DNA of 64,000 bases, from the NCBI GenBank assembly GCA_027605045.1, contig JAQFWX010000004.1, positions 1,436,683 to 1,500,682 on the forward strand. Direction: 5' to 3'. This DNA is from Phallus indusiatus. Lineage: Eukaryota > Basidiomycota > Agaricomycetes > Phallales > Phallaceae. The notes beneath the pieces are model-generated. The model did not search any database and was not told the origin of the DNA. It was given only the letters and a program-made list of their open reading frames with translations. The translations under genes were made by a program, and so were the position numbers. Shown here one piece after another: positions 47,579 to 60,250 of the stretch; positions within the stretch are counted from its first letter, which is position 1, and each line of letters opens with the position of its first letter.

Positions 47579-50500
47579 CTAAAAGTCAAAATGGACCATC
47601 GTTATTTTTATTGTGCCGTCTTCGCTACAAGTTGCCAGAGACTGAATTGATCCCTTGTTCGAATTCGGTCTCCATTGTATGCGATTGACCGCGTTAACAT
47701 GGGCTAGGCTGTATGTATTCTAGATGTCAATATTCATCCTCTTAAATGTAAAAAATCGCACATACTTTGTTGGAATAGATATTTCTTGGTCCCACAGTGT
47801 GATATCATTCGCGAATGAACGATAGACAACGACGACACCATTTTCTAGACCAATCGCTAACCGCCGTCTACCAGAATATGTGTAAAGATATACGAGAGGA
47901 AAGGAAAGACATACCGTCTGTCGTTTAAGACGGGACTGAAATCAATGCTTGTTATACCTTCTTGAAAATTCAGCGTCTTCACAACTTTCCATTTTGAAAG
48001 GGATGTATCGGCTGGCATCCAAATTTTAACCTGTAAAGTTATAAGTTGCAACAAAGCAATAGTGCATAGAAAGACTTACGGTTTTATCTCTGGACGCAGT
48101 GGCAAATCCATTTACTTCTGGTTCAATCACCCAGGCACAATCCCATATGATTCTTTCGTGCGCTTTCGTGGAAGCCAGAGGTAAGAATATTTGAGCATCG
48201 GCTTTAAAGATCCGCCATGTACGATCACGGGAAACAGACAGTAGCATTGTATCATCTGGACTAAACCGCGTACGCGTAATTGTTAGTTTATGCCCAGGTA
48301 AAGGTTCTCCTTGTAATTGCCAATTGCTCGTGTTATAAACACGGAGAACAGCATGATCAGGGGTTGAAGCTTTACAGCTGGTAACTAAAAATTTGCTTGA
48401 ATGCGAGATTGACATTGACATTAGCTATAACCATATTTAATTAAAAAGCTTTTGAGAATAGGACCGTAGACATACTTCATATCCGTGACCAAATATTTTG
48501 TCCGTTTCCGGCCAGAGGGTTGCATTAGCAAGTTCACTTTCAAATGGACATCGAGAAGTATTCTGGTGGTAAGAGGCATCTATTCTGTTTCAGCTTCACT
48601 CAACCTGCGAAAGCGATACACTTACTGGTATCGAGCTTATTGGATAATCCCAAAGGAGGCACCGTTGCTCCAGAAGGTAAGCGAGCCTTAGAGACGAACT
48701 GAGCACCACGCCTGTGAGGATCATACAATAAAGCGTACTATGTCGGTAGGAATGACTGCCGTCTGTAATGCGTCTAACATCATCGCAAAACCTTTGGGTG
48801 CGTCGAATATTCGAACCACTTTCTCATCTGCAATGCTAGCGAACCGCAGAGGATCCAGAAATTCGGCGCTGAGTAGGTCATATCCATGAACTTGAGGACG
48901 TGCTAACTCGCGCCAGAATTCTGCCTGTCCGCTGCTTGCAACGAGTGATGGGCCATGTATGCGAGTAGTCTGATCAAGCCTGAGAGACGTTTTAGAAAGT
49001 TAGTACTGACTCTGTGCATTATTTGGATTGATTACCCTGCTGAAATAAGATATTCCCCGTTTGGAGCCCAAGAAACAGACTTAACGGAACCACGATGTCC
49101 GGTTACGGCCGCCACTTCCTCCCAGCTCTCATCTTCATCGTTGAAAGAAGATAACCATCGCCTCCAATTGCCGCTCCAATTCCAGCCAAGGATACATTTA
49201 CCACCAAGTGCCCACAAAGCGCCCACGAATCCACTGAAGCGTTGCCCGCCGACATCTCCAAAACGATGTTTATTTGCCCATATTTTGATCTCCTTTTCAA
49301 GCGTATCCACCGCTGTTACTGAGGTCAATGACCAAATGATAATGGAGGAGTCTAAAGAACTAGACAGCAATAACGGTACGTTATTCGAATGGTCATGTTT
49401 CCATGCTAAAGAAGTAATTGGTCCCTCATGCCCAATTAGCAACGCATCGAACGTGAATAAGACACGGTTGATACTGTATGAGATGATTAGTGTCTAATTC
49501 TTTTCAACGTTCCAATAAAAGGACAGACTGTTACCTGCCATTATTGTCTTTAATAAAGATGGAGTGCCGCTTTGGCGACACGCGGTCAACCTCCTGCTCT
49601 TCTGTGGCATTGTTCAAAGCGGCTTCAAAGCTTGAAAACAAATCATCCGTCAAAGAAGGGGAATCTCGCTTGACAACATCTATTGTCCACAGCCGAACTG
49701 TAGCATCCTGAGATCCCGAGGCCAGTAGTAATTGCGGGGTCGAGTTTCGTTGACTCGCAGTAATTGAAAGAGCACTGATCCAATCTTCATGCCCTTTCAG
49801 GCAAGCGGAAAAATTGAACTAAAAAAATCCAAAAAAATTCTGTATATGTTTATAGTTTGAATACCTTTTCGTTTGTCCCTGTCCATATATTTACTTCACC
49901 AGCAGTCGTTCCGATAGCTAAGATGGAAACTAGATACACATAAATTACACGAGCAGCCCCATAAATATTAGATACGAACACTGAGTCTCAGGAAGACTGG
50001 AAATTTCCAATTTTAAGGGAAACTTGTTCTTTAAGTCAATTGTTTGAACGTGTTTTAGTGCAGCTTTGGTGAACCTTTAACAACTCATAAAATTTGTCCA
50101 GTTAGGTGCACTTACGTGTCTGATCTAATCTCAATATTATGACCGTTGCATCGGAAGAGCCTACGAATACCAGGTCGTCGTGTGTGGCCAGCGATATTAT
50201 GGATCTCTGGGTTAAGGACTGGTCAAGCAATAGCTCCCACTATAGTCAAGTTAATCACAGTCTTCAGCGAGCAATATTTCCAGAATCGTACGGTTTTTCT
50301 TTTTGAATTCTGATTTGGACTACGCCCTTTTGGTCAGCACTGATAATGCCGAAGCCATCTTTCAGAAATTTGACACAATTCACTGCAGCTTGGTGTCCAT
50401 GCAGAGTGGTTTCAATGCCAATATGGTTTTTCTGATGAAGTTAAGTATACATTGCAATACGGAACTGTATAAATATATTACCGAGAGATCCCACAGCAAT

Positions 50501-50610
50501 AAAGTATTTTGGGCAGCAAAGCAAATTACTGAATGACAGGACACATCAGCTGCTTGAGATGTTCTACTAACAGAGGCAGATGTATAGATATTCTCGAGCC
50601 TTGGTAGCAT
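47579..50610 (-). CDS. ELP2: Elongator subunit 2
   Basis: This is the double seven-bladed WD40 propeller scaffold of the Elongator complex that modifies wobble uridines of tRNA. The start is MLPRLENIYTSASVSRTSQA at 50610, and the following frame gives HSVICFAAQNTLLLWDL. Blades are seen as MLIGHEGPITSLAWKHDHSN (49440), LWALGGKCILGWNWSGNWRR, VTGHRGSVKSVSWAPNGEYL, FLDPLRFASIADEKVVRVFD, LLSVSRDRTWRIFKADAQIF, KAHERIIWDCAWVIEPE and NGFATASRDKTVKIWMPA. The last exon ends QSLATCSEDGTIKITMVHFD. About twelve exons. The HERIIWDCAW block is a hallmark of Elp2. It shares a 144-base spacer with the SND2 gene and converges on the eIF4A-like gene. Confidence 0.93.
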
Positions 50611-50754
50611 TTCCACACCGCACTGAAATGCATATGATTATCGAAGTCTTACTGGGTAGACAAAAATTACTCACTTGGTGGACTGAGCCAAATTAATGCC
50701 CAAATTGGGATGGGCGCCTAAACAAGCAGACCTTTCGTCAAAGTGCTTCCAGTC

Positions 50755-51382
50755 ATGGTAAAGTAGCAAGGGCGATGACTTGGTTATTTGTGCAACGCGT
50801 TGATATTTCTATTAGGCAAACGCTTCGGCTAAACGGATTGCAGCGCAAAATGAGAAAGCCCTAAAAAATCTCAAGCTCGGAATGTTGCTTTGCAATGGTC
50901 TTGCGCTAGCCATCCGCCTTGTAATTCAAAAGCAATTGACATTTTCGTTTCTCTTCGCTTGCATTTTCCCATTGGTTTGGACAGTATTCCTCTACCTATT
51001 CATCTCCAATTCTGGGACACCAAAACGTGACATCCAGGGGAACTTGATTTCGCCTGGCTCTGACTTGAATCAAGCAGGCTTAATTGAATGGTCGTGGGAC
51101 GTATTGTACATCACTTGGTTCTGCCAAATCGGCAGCAGTATATTGGGAGAACGCTTCTGGTGGCTTTTATCCGTCGTAAGTGACGCGGTGTGTCTGTTGT
51201 CAACACGTTCCTCATAGAGTTTCCAACAGATACCATGTTATGCCATATACAAGGCCTGGTCAATGATCGCGCCGTTTCTCTTTAATAACTCTGGTCGAGG
51301 CCCGAGCCAAGAATCAAATGAACCCAAAGAAAGCCGGAGGCAGGAAAAATCTCGAAAGCGACAGACTAAAGGACTTCAGTGA
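50755..51382 (+). CDS. SND2: SND2/TMEM208-like ER protein-targeting factor
   Basis: Snd2 (TMEM208) is a small ER membrane protein of the SRP-independent targeting pathway. The coding start is a lone ATG (50755-50757) directly before a 58-base intron (GTAAAG..TTAG, 50758-50815), after which the frame reads ANASAKRIAAQNEKALKNLK. The Snd2 signature AAQNEKALKNLKLG supports this start. Membrane segments are LALAIRLVIQKQLTFSFLFA and CIFPLVWTVFLYLFI, then DVLYITWFCQIGSSILGERF and a last segment from exon 3 (IPCYAIYKAWSMIAPF). The basic tail is RRQEKSRKRQTKGLQ. Three coding exons, about 165 residues, as expected for the family. No other Met in frame gives a family-like N-terminus. Confidence 0.9.
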
Positions 51383-51473
51383 TATCCGAGTGATTCATAC
51401 CCAGGACACAGATTATGGGCGTAGTCAAATCCGCCATGCAATAAAAAACCAGAAGTATTTATGTATATATCTA

Positions 51474-53993
51474 TTACTGCCACACTACTGCCAAACCGTC
51501 AGCTCCTACACTGACAAGCCAAGGCTGTCCAGGACACCACAGACTCTCCAAAACTCCTAGCCCGTCGTTTAAAGTGTGTCCGCGAAGAATTTTAAGAGGA
51601 ACAATGACAGGATTAGTCAATAAATCGTTGAAAATTCGGGCGTGGAATATTTGTATGGTTCCGTCATCCGAAGTCGACGCAAATAACGGGTAATTTGGAT
51701 GGAAAGACAATGACCGTAAAGCACGGGTATGGTATCTATGTGAAAAATGTATATTTCTCATTTTTTTCCCAACCCAAAAAAACGAAGCATTCTTACCGTA
51801 AGATTTTATAAGGCTTATCACTTAACTCTAAATCGAACCAGCAAAGTTTGCGATCATATCCACCAACAATGAGATGATCTCCAGATGGATGAATGTCCAT
51901 GCATGAGATCCAGCGAATACCGGACATCAGGGTTTTCAACAACTTTTGGGCTGCCAAGTCGTAAACTCGAACATATCTTTGAGTCTAATAAAAGTAGTAA
52001 AACAGAGAATGAAAGGAAGAACTATGGTCTTACTGCCACAAAAAAATGCGGTTTATGAGGATGAAACATGACTTTTTGGACTACACCTTTGAATTTTCGG
52101 AATGGGGCCTGTGAGTGCTGCTTGGATAGCTGGTGAATCCACACATTTCCTTGATTTTGATGACCCGCTACCGAGATGTGAATCCAATCTGTTCATAAAC
52201 GAGGGTTGTACTTACAAACAGACGCAAAATAATCCCCACGTTTGTGCCAAACAATCTGCTTTATAGGTCCTGACGTTGAAGGTAAGCTTATGGTTAAAGC
52301 AGGTTCATCTAGTGAGCTGGCTAAAGATGTTTTCCACACTACGGGAGACTCTACAGCGGATGGGACTGAATTTGTCAAGGTGGATCTTGTACGTGCTACT
52401 AAATCCTGGGTTCCCGCAGGTGGGATATAAGCGTATAACCCATCCTCCCTGTAATTTGTTTTAAGGCATATGAGACATGTTGATTAGAGGCTGGAGAAAC
52501 GCACGATCCCACTATAAAGATAGATATATCTTTCCTTGGGCACCAGCTTACGTCCGTTATTTTCGAATCCAATCGCCAAGTCTTGATTGTACGGCCCACC
52601 AATACTTCCCAAAGTCTGACTTCCCCAGTATCGTCACCAGTTACAACCCATTCGCCTCCAGGACTGATAGTGAGCGCTCTGATACGAGTTTTGTGATCGA
52701 CAGTGAGTGCTTTATATGTTGGGAACGGCCGCAAGGTGTTGGGATCTGGTAAATTTGGTATCAAATCGTCTGCCTTAGTAACGCCAGGAGGGAGTGGTCG
52801 ACGCTGAACACGAGGCGCGAGATATAAGTCTAGTAACCGATCGAACCTTTCATTGATAAAACGATTATAGGCGGGTACCAAACGCAAGGCGGAATGCGCT
52901 TTGGGAACAAATGCGTTTTCGTCTAACACAGCATCTTTATCGGGGATATATTCTGGAGGTGGATTATATGATTCTTCGTGTGTTGGTAATTTTACTTTTG
53001 GTGCACTCGGATACATGGGGGCCGAAGTGTCTGAGGGGGTATCCCACAAAAGATAGGGAAGTCGAGGCGCAGTGGATTTTGGTTTTGATGGTAGAATTCT
53101 TCCTTCGCGAATAGCACGAACAATTTTCATAACCTAAAACGGACCTTTAACGTAGGATACTCTCAATTCTGAGTCAAACATACTTTTTTCCTTTCCCAGG
53201 TACTAGGGACCCATCTTCGTTTTGGCTCTGGCGCTGCGCTTAGAGGCATAACCTCCGGCTTTTCATCCTTAATGAAAACTTCGTAAGGATCAAATTGAGC
53301 GTCAGGTATCTCATTTTCGCGTAGTCGCCGGATTATATCAAGCTCCTCCGCTGTTAGAGATTTTTCGATTTGTGTATTCTCGTCGAAAGCAGAAGTCCTT
53401 TTAAAGAGTCAGAGTGATCTCATAATGAAGTTGAGATACATACCACGCAGACGGGTCGTCAATGGAGTCCAGAAACTTGTCCAACTCGTCACCTTTAGCA
53501 GGTCGTAATATCCGTTTTCCATTGACATCGTATCCTACATGAGGGAGATCATCATACCAATGCATAGGAATGTTCCCAACTCGATTGGGTTGCTATCCGC
53601 AAAATTATTTGATCATTGTGACTGAGAATATAACTCAAACAACTCACGTCTTCCGTAGAGGAGTCAGAATCATAATCAGGTTCTATAGGTGGATACACCT
53701 GCTTTGGTTGGCCAGTAATTTTGGAGATGACAGTTTTTGGTCGATACGATATTGTCTGAGACTCCTCTATCGAAGCTTCCGAGTCGTTTTGGGAATCCTC
53801 TTCATCATCCGAATGTGAGTATTCTTCTTCATTTTCGCTGTCTGAACTTATATCCAGCTCAATTATTGAATCGTCATCAGATTCAATTTCATCCGGGTCC
53901 TCAGCTAGAGAGAAAACAATTGTAATTTGGTGAAATAATAGCATTACATTATTGATATTTACCAGTAAGCAGTTTGCGTTTTTTTGTCACCAT
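51474..53993 (-). CDS. ERB1: Ribosome biogenesis protein ERB1 (BOP1)
   Basis: Erb1/BOP1 is part of the PeBoW complex (with Nop7/Pescadillo and Ytm1) in 60S ribosome maturation. The start MVTKKRKLL at 53993 splices to the acidic leader [20 protein letters not shown]. The BOP1NT block follows: [50 protein letters not shown] and [20 protein letters not shown], with [20 protein letters not shown] and [22 protein letters not shown]-terminal WD40 propeller then runs from [20 protein letters not shown] through [24 protein letters not shown] blades to the last exon ending [14 protein letters not shown]. About eight exons, all landmarks intact. It diverges from ARP4 with only 75 bases between start codons. 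Confidence 0.96.
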
Positions 53994-54068
53994 ATTCTGT
54001 GAATCCAGGTAAAGAAAAAGTCTTGTCACGATCGCGTTACAGACGCGTATCCGTGACCTGAAAAATAC
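53994..54068. promoter_or_regulatory. 75-bp bidirectional promoter of ERB1 and ARP4
   Basis: The spacer contains CACGATCGCG and ACGCGT-like sequence around 54028-54048, and is flanked by AAAATACATGG at the ARP4 start. A single nucleosome-free gap must serve both genes. Confidence 0.55.
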
Positions 54069-55850
54069 ATGGCTGCAAATATCTATGGAGGAGGTAAGTA
54101 AGAGTTTTTATTACATTCAATCTTCTTCTTATTATCTTCAAAGACGAGGTCTCTGCCTTAGTCTTAGATATTGGCGGGTCAAGCGTGCGTGCAGGGTATG
54201 CTGGCGACGATGCCCCGAAGGCAATTTTCCCAACGTATTATGGCTACACTGTCGCTAATGAAGCGCAAACCCAACAAAACAACTCGGAAGAGCAATCACA
54301 GCCGGGAGCACCCCCTCCCCAGAAAAAGATAAACATTCATCTCGGAGAGCAAACTGGCCCTTCGACCTGGAGGCCAGGCATGGAAATAGCAAATCCTGTC
54401 CGGGAGAGTTTAAGTACATAACAAACCTCGACCTTTCTATCCTTTATTCTTATATGTTATACAGTTATTGATTTTGATCCAATAAACGCTATAATTGAAC
54501 ACGCGTTACAAGATGCTTTACGAACAAATCCGTCTGAACATCCCGTCCTCGTTACCGAACCTCCTTGGAATACGCCTGCAAATAGAGAGCGGATGGCAGA
54601 AATTATGTTTGAAGAGTTCAAAGTACCTGCTTTTTATATTGCGAACTCAGCGGTTCTCAGCTCGTACGACTTTTTTCCTTCTCAAAGTCTTTCTTTAATG
54701 GATTCTTTTTTTGAAGTTTCGCAGCTGGCAAAGGAACCGCTTTGCTAATAGACATCGGAAAGGATACTGCTAGCGTCATACCAGTCGTGGATGGCTTTGT
54801 ACTTCGAAAAGGTGACAACCTCCTTAAATATGACTTCCGCAGTCACTTGATTCTTTATCCAAGGAATGACGAGGTCTACTGTTCCTCAACTTGTTTATGC
54901 CAACGCCGTTCATTTGTTGACGCAAAATACACAAACTCACCCACCTATTGAGCTCTGGTCACACCATCTCATAGCCAATAAGACTGTAAGCATATTTTCT
55001 ACTTTATCACTAATCAACCTTCGAATGAAGGGAGATAGGTTGTCCCCATCAATAAATTGCCATCCTATACATTGCGCGAAGACCGTCTTCGGCTGACAAC
55101 CGAGAGCTGGAAGCGCTGGGCCGAACAACGTGAAGTAGATGAGTGGATAGCTGGCGCTGCAGGTGTTTTGGAACATGGATTCTCTGACCAGTGAGTATCA
55201 TTGTAAAGATTGTGGGTATATACTTATGTCTTGCAACCGGATATGTAGTGCTGCCACTAACCGACCTCCCCGCGCATATGAATTTCCAACTGGATTCAAC
55301 ACTGTCTTTGGCCCGGAAAGGTTTCTTTCTGGAGAGCTGTATTTCACGCATCAACATCTTCAGGTTTGGTTTACGTCTTTTAAATCAAGTATGCCTTTTA
55401 ATCAACCGTTTCAGCGACCGAATTTACCTCACACTCTACCTCAGCTGGTCAATAACTCTTTGGTGTCTTGCGAACCTGATTTACGGATGCAACTTCTTTC
55501 TAATGTCGTAGTAAATGGGGGAGGTTCGTTAATGTCGGGACTTGTAGATCGGCTGCATAACGAATTAGTTCGGCATTATAGTCAGGTACGTGAAAATATT
55601 TCACATTTAATGAATTGTCTAGCTGAAGATGCCGCTTGTAGATAAAAGTGCATTCTCCCGGTAATGTAATAGAACGGCGTTATGGCTCTTGGTTGGGAGG
55701 AAGTATACTAGCCAGTCTGGGTACCTTCCACCAACTGTGGATTAGTGCGGAGGAGTGGCAGGTAAGAGCAATCATAGTGGATCATCAAACACGTAAACTG
55801 ATTAAATATAGGAACACGGGAAACCGATTGTAGCTCAGAGGTGTAAATGA
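54069..55850 (+). CDS. ARP4: Actin-related protein 4
   Basis: Arp4 is the nuclear actin-related subunit shared by NuA4, SWR1 and INO80 chromatin complexes. Exon 1 gives MAANIYGGD and joins to [20 protein letters not shown], the phosphate-1 loop. Then come [83 protein letters not shown] (phosphate 2), [40 protein letters not shown] and [19 protein letters not shown]. About eight short exons. The inserted linker rich in Gln/Pro between residues 45 and 75 is typical of Arp4. The DIGGS/YAG and GGS motifs separate it from actin and from Arp5. The start is 75 bases from that of ERB1. Confidence 0.94.
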
Positions 55851-55901
55851 AAACTTTGTGTAATCGTCGATATTTGTATATACACTGTGTATCAATCCAA
55901 A

Positions 55902-58482
55902 TTAATTAGTCTTGCTGACGGTGTAAGGCGTATTGTCTTTGAAAATTAGCCCAGGTTTCCTTTGAGCAAGGTCCAACATCATTTCGGCAAAGAAAGAATT
56001 TGCCCATGCAAACCAGGGTCGAGTATAGTCTGTATGACTATAGATCGACTGTGATTCATGTATCAGACCTAGTCCAGCGGTGTTCTGTTTCAAAGCGTTA
56101 TTTTTACAAGCACAACGAATCCATGCTTAACTTACGTTCGCAATTGTGTATAACGCTGTCAGGATGGTTTGATCATCATCGGTACCATAAATTGAAGATA
56201 TCAAAGACATCGGCCATGGATGATAAACATCAACGTGAGGTCCACTTTCAACGAGCATACAGTGAGACAAGAGTCACGCCACAGATATAAAAGGCCAACT
56301 CACCCAACACCGAAGAAACCATCCCCTTCAGCATAGTAAGGATTACCTCTGGACAATAGCTTGTTTCGGGTAGCCACATATGCAGGGTGATCCATATCTG
56401 CAGTTCGCAAATCAGATTATAGAAGAATCGGGTAGAATTCATTCTAACCCAAGAAACCGAGGTAGGGCAGTGAGAGCAGTGACTGCATATTATAAGTCTT
56501 TCGAAATCAAATCAGCGGAAAACATTATGACATACCGGAACGTTAGCGTCATCCATTATCACTCGTCCGCCTAAACAAACTTAGAAGCAGCAGAGGTTAT
56601 GAGGAATCATGTACTGACCGAAACCTATTCACAAAAGCAGCATTTAGATAGGATAGTCGGAAGGGCAAGTAATCTTACCATTTGTCTCATAAGCGAATAT
56701 GTTGTCCACAACCTAAGTAGGTTCAGTGAAGAAAGAAAAATCGTATCACTGAATTGCATCTTACCGTGGTGTTCCAGACAGCATTAGAAATTCTTTGACT
56801 TAGGCTTCTAGCATTACTGACTACGTCCGGTCGTCGCTTTACTGCTTCTAACATGTCGGCCAGGTGGGTTAGTTCAACTGATAGCATGGCGTTCGCGGGT
56901 GTCAAGAAGGCATAAATACTAAGATCGTCTGAAGGGCGATGATGGGTCCCAACGAGGCCGGTATAAGCTTTCGGTTCCCCATTGCCCTCGTTTTCCACCG
57001 GTGGGCTCAGTGAACCTGCCTCTCCAGTCCAATTATAGTACGATATGACATTGAAATTCTCATCGAACTGCAAAATATTATTACCATCAGCGAGTATAGT
57101 GTAACTTTAACATGTAGCTTACCGTAGGTTGCGATTGCTCGTTTATAACTTGGAAGATTTGGTCAATAGCCGAGTCCCCTAAGTTATGAATTGTTCAGTA
57201 AACGGAGACATCGATGGTTAAAATGCATACAGTTATCATTCATGAAGGATGAATCGCCTGTGCTTTCATAGAATGTTCTCGAAAGTTTCAAGAATGAGCA
57301 AAGAGAGTCGATTTCATACTATAATCAGTGAGTAATAGAATAGTAGGCTCAAAATTTCCTACTTTGCACTCGAACACAATTGTATCGTTGACGGGGCTTT
57401 TTTCTTCAGTAATAGTCGGCGGCTGTGAAGTGATAGAAACTACTCACGGATTTACGGTTACCAAATCCGCATAGTCATTGTGCGATGGTGCCAACCCGCT
57501 TTGGGGTGGAGGCTGAGCAGGTATAAAATCCAAAAACTCCACAAAACGACATAAACCTCATACCTGGAAGGCGCCACAATAGGGATACTGTTTGACGTAA
57601 CTGCATTTCACAGCTCAAAAAAATATCAAAGCAGAGATACGGTCATGATCACTTACATTGCTTCATTGTTGATCACCGCCTTTTCTAACTTGCCAGATTC
57701 GCATCAAGGGGTAGAAGGTCTCGATATTGATGCAGCTGGAAGAACTTCTTAAAAAAGATTTGAATTATCGATGAGAAACGTACCTGATTCCCAGTATCTC
57801 GTAGCCATTGGGCACTAAATGTACTTTAGGACTACCCTCTGCCTTGTTAACAGAATCTTACGTTATATCCTGTACAAAAAAAACTCTTAAAACTGATATA
57901 CAATTGAATTGAATTGAACTTACGCCTGTGATTACGAAAGCAAGATTGAGGGACTGAGGATTATAAACATTAGACCGAGGAGCAGAAAAAAAACCTCACA
58001 TACCTCGTCGAAATATTTTATGGTGGTATCTGCATCGCATTGAGTGACAAGTTTTAATGGGAAAATGACAACACACACCTAAGGTATTGGGGAATGTATT
58101 CTCGAAAAGGCGGGCCAAATCAGGATCCTTGATTCTTTCCTTCATGTCGGTGATAACTTTCTGCAGGTATAGCCATCTAAAAGCTGTATCAACAAACTCA
58201 GCTGTGAAAACGTACTTCGACGGCAGGACTCGTGAAAGTCCTGCACTCTGTGGAGGGACGCATAAAAGGCAGCTGTAGTGGACCGGCAGAGGGATTCCCT
58301 TGAGGGGATGAACTAAAAGTTGTGTAGTCTGGACAGCTCGCTGGCTGAGCGGCCGTCATGAAGGGAAGCACCATGGCTGCTATGGCCAGCTGCTGGAAAG
58401 CACTAGTCAACAACATTGTTGAGTTCGAGAATGCCTCTGCGAACGATTGAGGGAGGATGGCTCGAAGATATTCAATAGCCAT
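55902..58482 (-). CDS. GH125 metal-independent alpha-1,6-mannosidase, secreted
   Basis: GH125 enzymes are exo-alpha-1,6-mannosidases that trim mannan or N-glycan backbones. The family marks seen are KVITDMKERIKDPDLARLFE followed by NTFPNTL (about 58130-58080), MEAVKRRPDVVSNARSLSQR, ANAMLSVELTHLADM, FNVISYYNWTGEAGSLSPP, SYDLSIYAFLTPANAMLS-type block DDLSIYAFLTPANAM (about 56920), ANNTAGLGLIHESQSIYSHT and YTRPWFAWANSFFAEMMLDL (about 55990). About ten exons with introns near 50-60 bases; several joins between 57100 and 58000 are not certain. Two in-frame starts exist: 58482 and 58416. The second gives a clean signal peptide MLLTSAFQQLAIAAMVLPF, so it is the more likely start for secretion. Confidence 0.85.
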
Positions 58483-58786
58483 CGGCGGAAATAGAGTTTA
58501 TATATGTTTTCGGTAAAGACGGGTGCTTCCTGGTGGAATGAATGTTCACGTTGCGCCAGTGGGGACTTCGGCAAATGTGGTCAAGTGTTATAGTTCCAAG
58601 CTTCCTAAAGGCATTTCAATGTGTTGGTGATTAAATTGACCAGCTTATGACACGCTCGTGACGGGACAACGTGACACTGTCGACGCGTGAATTCATGATA
58701 TGAGGCTGTATGAAGGAGATAAAATAATTTAAAACTATTCGTAAGATACACTAAGTTGAAAAGCGCAAGTGGAGCAAACTAGAAGA

Positions 58787-60061
58787 CTATCGCTGTGACT
58801 CCAAGATAGTGTCCGGCTTTGAGTTCAGGGTATCAGTCCTCACCAAGGGGTTTTTGGTTGGAGTCAGCTGCGACGTTTGAGCAAAATTATCGTCGTCCTT
58901 CAGTTCCCTGTCATTATCAGGAGTACTAGGAGAATTAGTCGGCTCTTTAGCCGGAGGTGTTCTGGTGCCTTCTTCCCTTATTGCTTCAATCCGTCCAGTC
59001 GATGTCAGGTGAGGCGTGTCTGGTTGCAACGATAATTCTCCGTTACTTTCTTCGTCTTCTGTCGCCGTTACAGACGCGTCTAAATCGTTATTCAGGCCCG
59101 TTTTGACCCGATCCCTGGTCAATTTCGCACTCCATCCGCTTGCTTCGCTCTCCCAGCTTCCGCGACGAGAGCTGCGAGGTCTAAGAGCGCGTACACTAGC
59201 ATTCTCCACTTGTACATCTTCTAATTCTCCCGGCTGAGAAGCAGTTTCCAACCCAAACTGAGACTGAGAATCTCCGAACCAGTTACTAACGCGTATGCCG
59301 GGAAATGCAAAGGCAGATGAAGCCAGCGTCAAAACACTCGCGTTGTCTTGTGGAGGAGACGAGGGCCGAGGGTTATAACGCGGGTGATGGGCAGTATGAA
59401 GGGGTGCTTGAAGACCACCGTTCGTACCACCATTATCTGACCTTGAGTTGGGTTGAAGGGAAGCAAAGGTGATGGAATTCGAATTAGAGACACTGACACT
59501 ACTTGTGGAGAATCGTGGGGGTGGAATTGGCATGTGGGACGTAGTCGAAGGAGTGGGAGGTGCTTGAGCAATATGTGCCATACCATTCGACCCTAGATCG
59601 ATAGAAAGCAGTGTGGTTGGCTTGGTGCTGGCAGATATACTCTTAAATGTTCTTGGATCTGACAGGTAAGATGAAGAAGAGCGAGATGGTGCTGGAGATG
59701 GAGGAGAAGTTGGCGGAAGAGGTCGTATGGACGCGTCGTCATCTGCGGTGTCAGGCGGCGGCGACCATGTTGAAGAGTGCGACGACCGAGCAGGAGTAGA
59801 GCGTCCAATATGTGAGTCAACGTCATTTAAATTAACATGGGTGACTTCGGACTGTCTCGTTGGGATGTCCTGCTGAGGCAGGGGCATGGACACCGCGCGA
59901 TGTCGGTCACCACCCCGAGAGCCCCTCAACGTACGATTCGCGGCCCCATTAACATTCGTTACGGTATTGTTGTTAGCGTTTCCACTTCCTCCAAGTTTCT
60001 TCTGCAACCAACCAAAAATCGGCTTGCTGCTTTGTCGCTTGATTCGTTTCTGTGGTGTCAT
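58787..60061 (-). CDS. Large disordered protein of unknown function
   Basis: A single 424-codon exon without introns, unlike nearly all neighbours. The start is MTPQKRIKRQSSKPIFGWLQ, a basic patch followed by a short helix. Much of the rest is low-complexity Ser/Pro/Asp. Possible conserved blocks are FGWLQKKLGG, LLSIDLGSNGMAHIAQAPP, ASVLTLASSAFAFPGIRVSN and RPRSSRRGSWESEASGWSA. I know no function for the family. The coding region is flanked by about 300 bases upstream of the GH125 start side and 189 bases before the Zn2Cys6 gene's stop. A scaffold or regulatory role would be guesswork. Confidence 0.65.
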   Translation of the reverse strand: MTPQKRIKRQSSKPIFGWLQKKLGGSGNANNNTVTNVNGAANRTLRGSRGGDRHRAVSMPLPQQDIPTRQSEVTHVNLNDVDSHIGRSTPARSSHSSTWSPPPDTADDDASIRPLPPTSPPSPAPSRSSSSYLSDPRTFKSISASTKPTTLLSIDLGSNGMAHIAQAPPTPSTTSHMPIPPPRFSTSSVSVSNSNSITFASLQPNSRSDNGGTNGGLQAPLHTAHHPRYNPRPSSPPQDNASVLTLASSAFAFPGIRVSNWFGDSQSQFGLETASQPGELEDVQVENASVRALRPRSSRRGSWESEASGWSAKLTRDRVKTGLNNDLDASVTATEDEESNGELSLQPDTPHLTSTGRIEAIREEGTRTPPAKEPTNSPSTPDNDRELKDDDNFAQTSQLTPTKNPLVRTDTLNSKPDTILESQR

Positions 60062-60250
60062 CGTTTAGAGCGAAGGAAGGCGGCTTAGGTAATATGCAGA
60101 AAGGGTAAAGGAAATAAAATAATACAGGGTTCGGGGTTTAATACTATTGGCTACAACTAAGACATTATTATCGAAGAAAATATAGATAGTAATTTACATA
60201 TTAATCTTTATAAGACTCATTCCAAATTATAAAAACAGTCCTATGACCAG

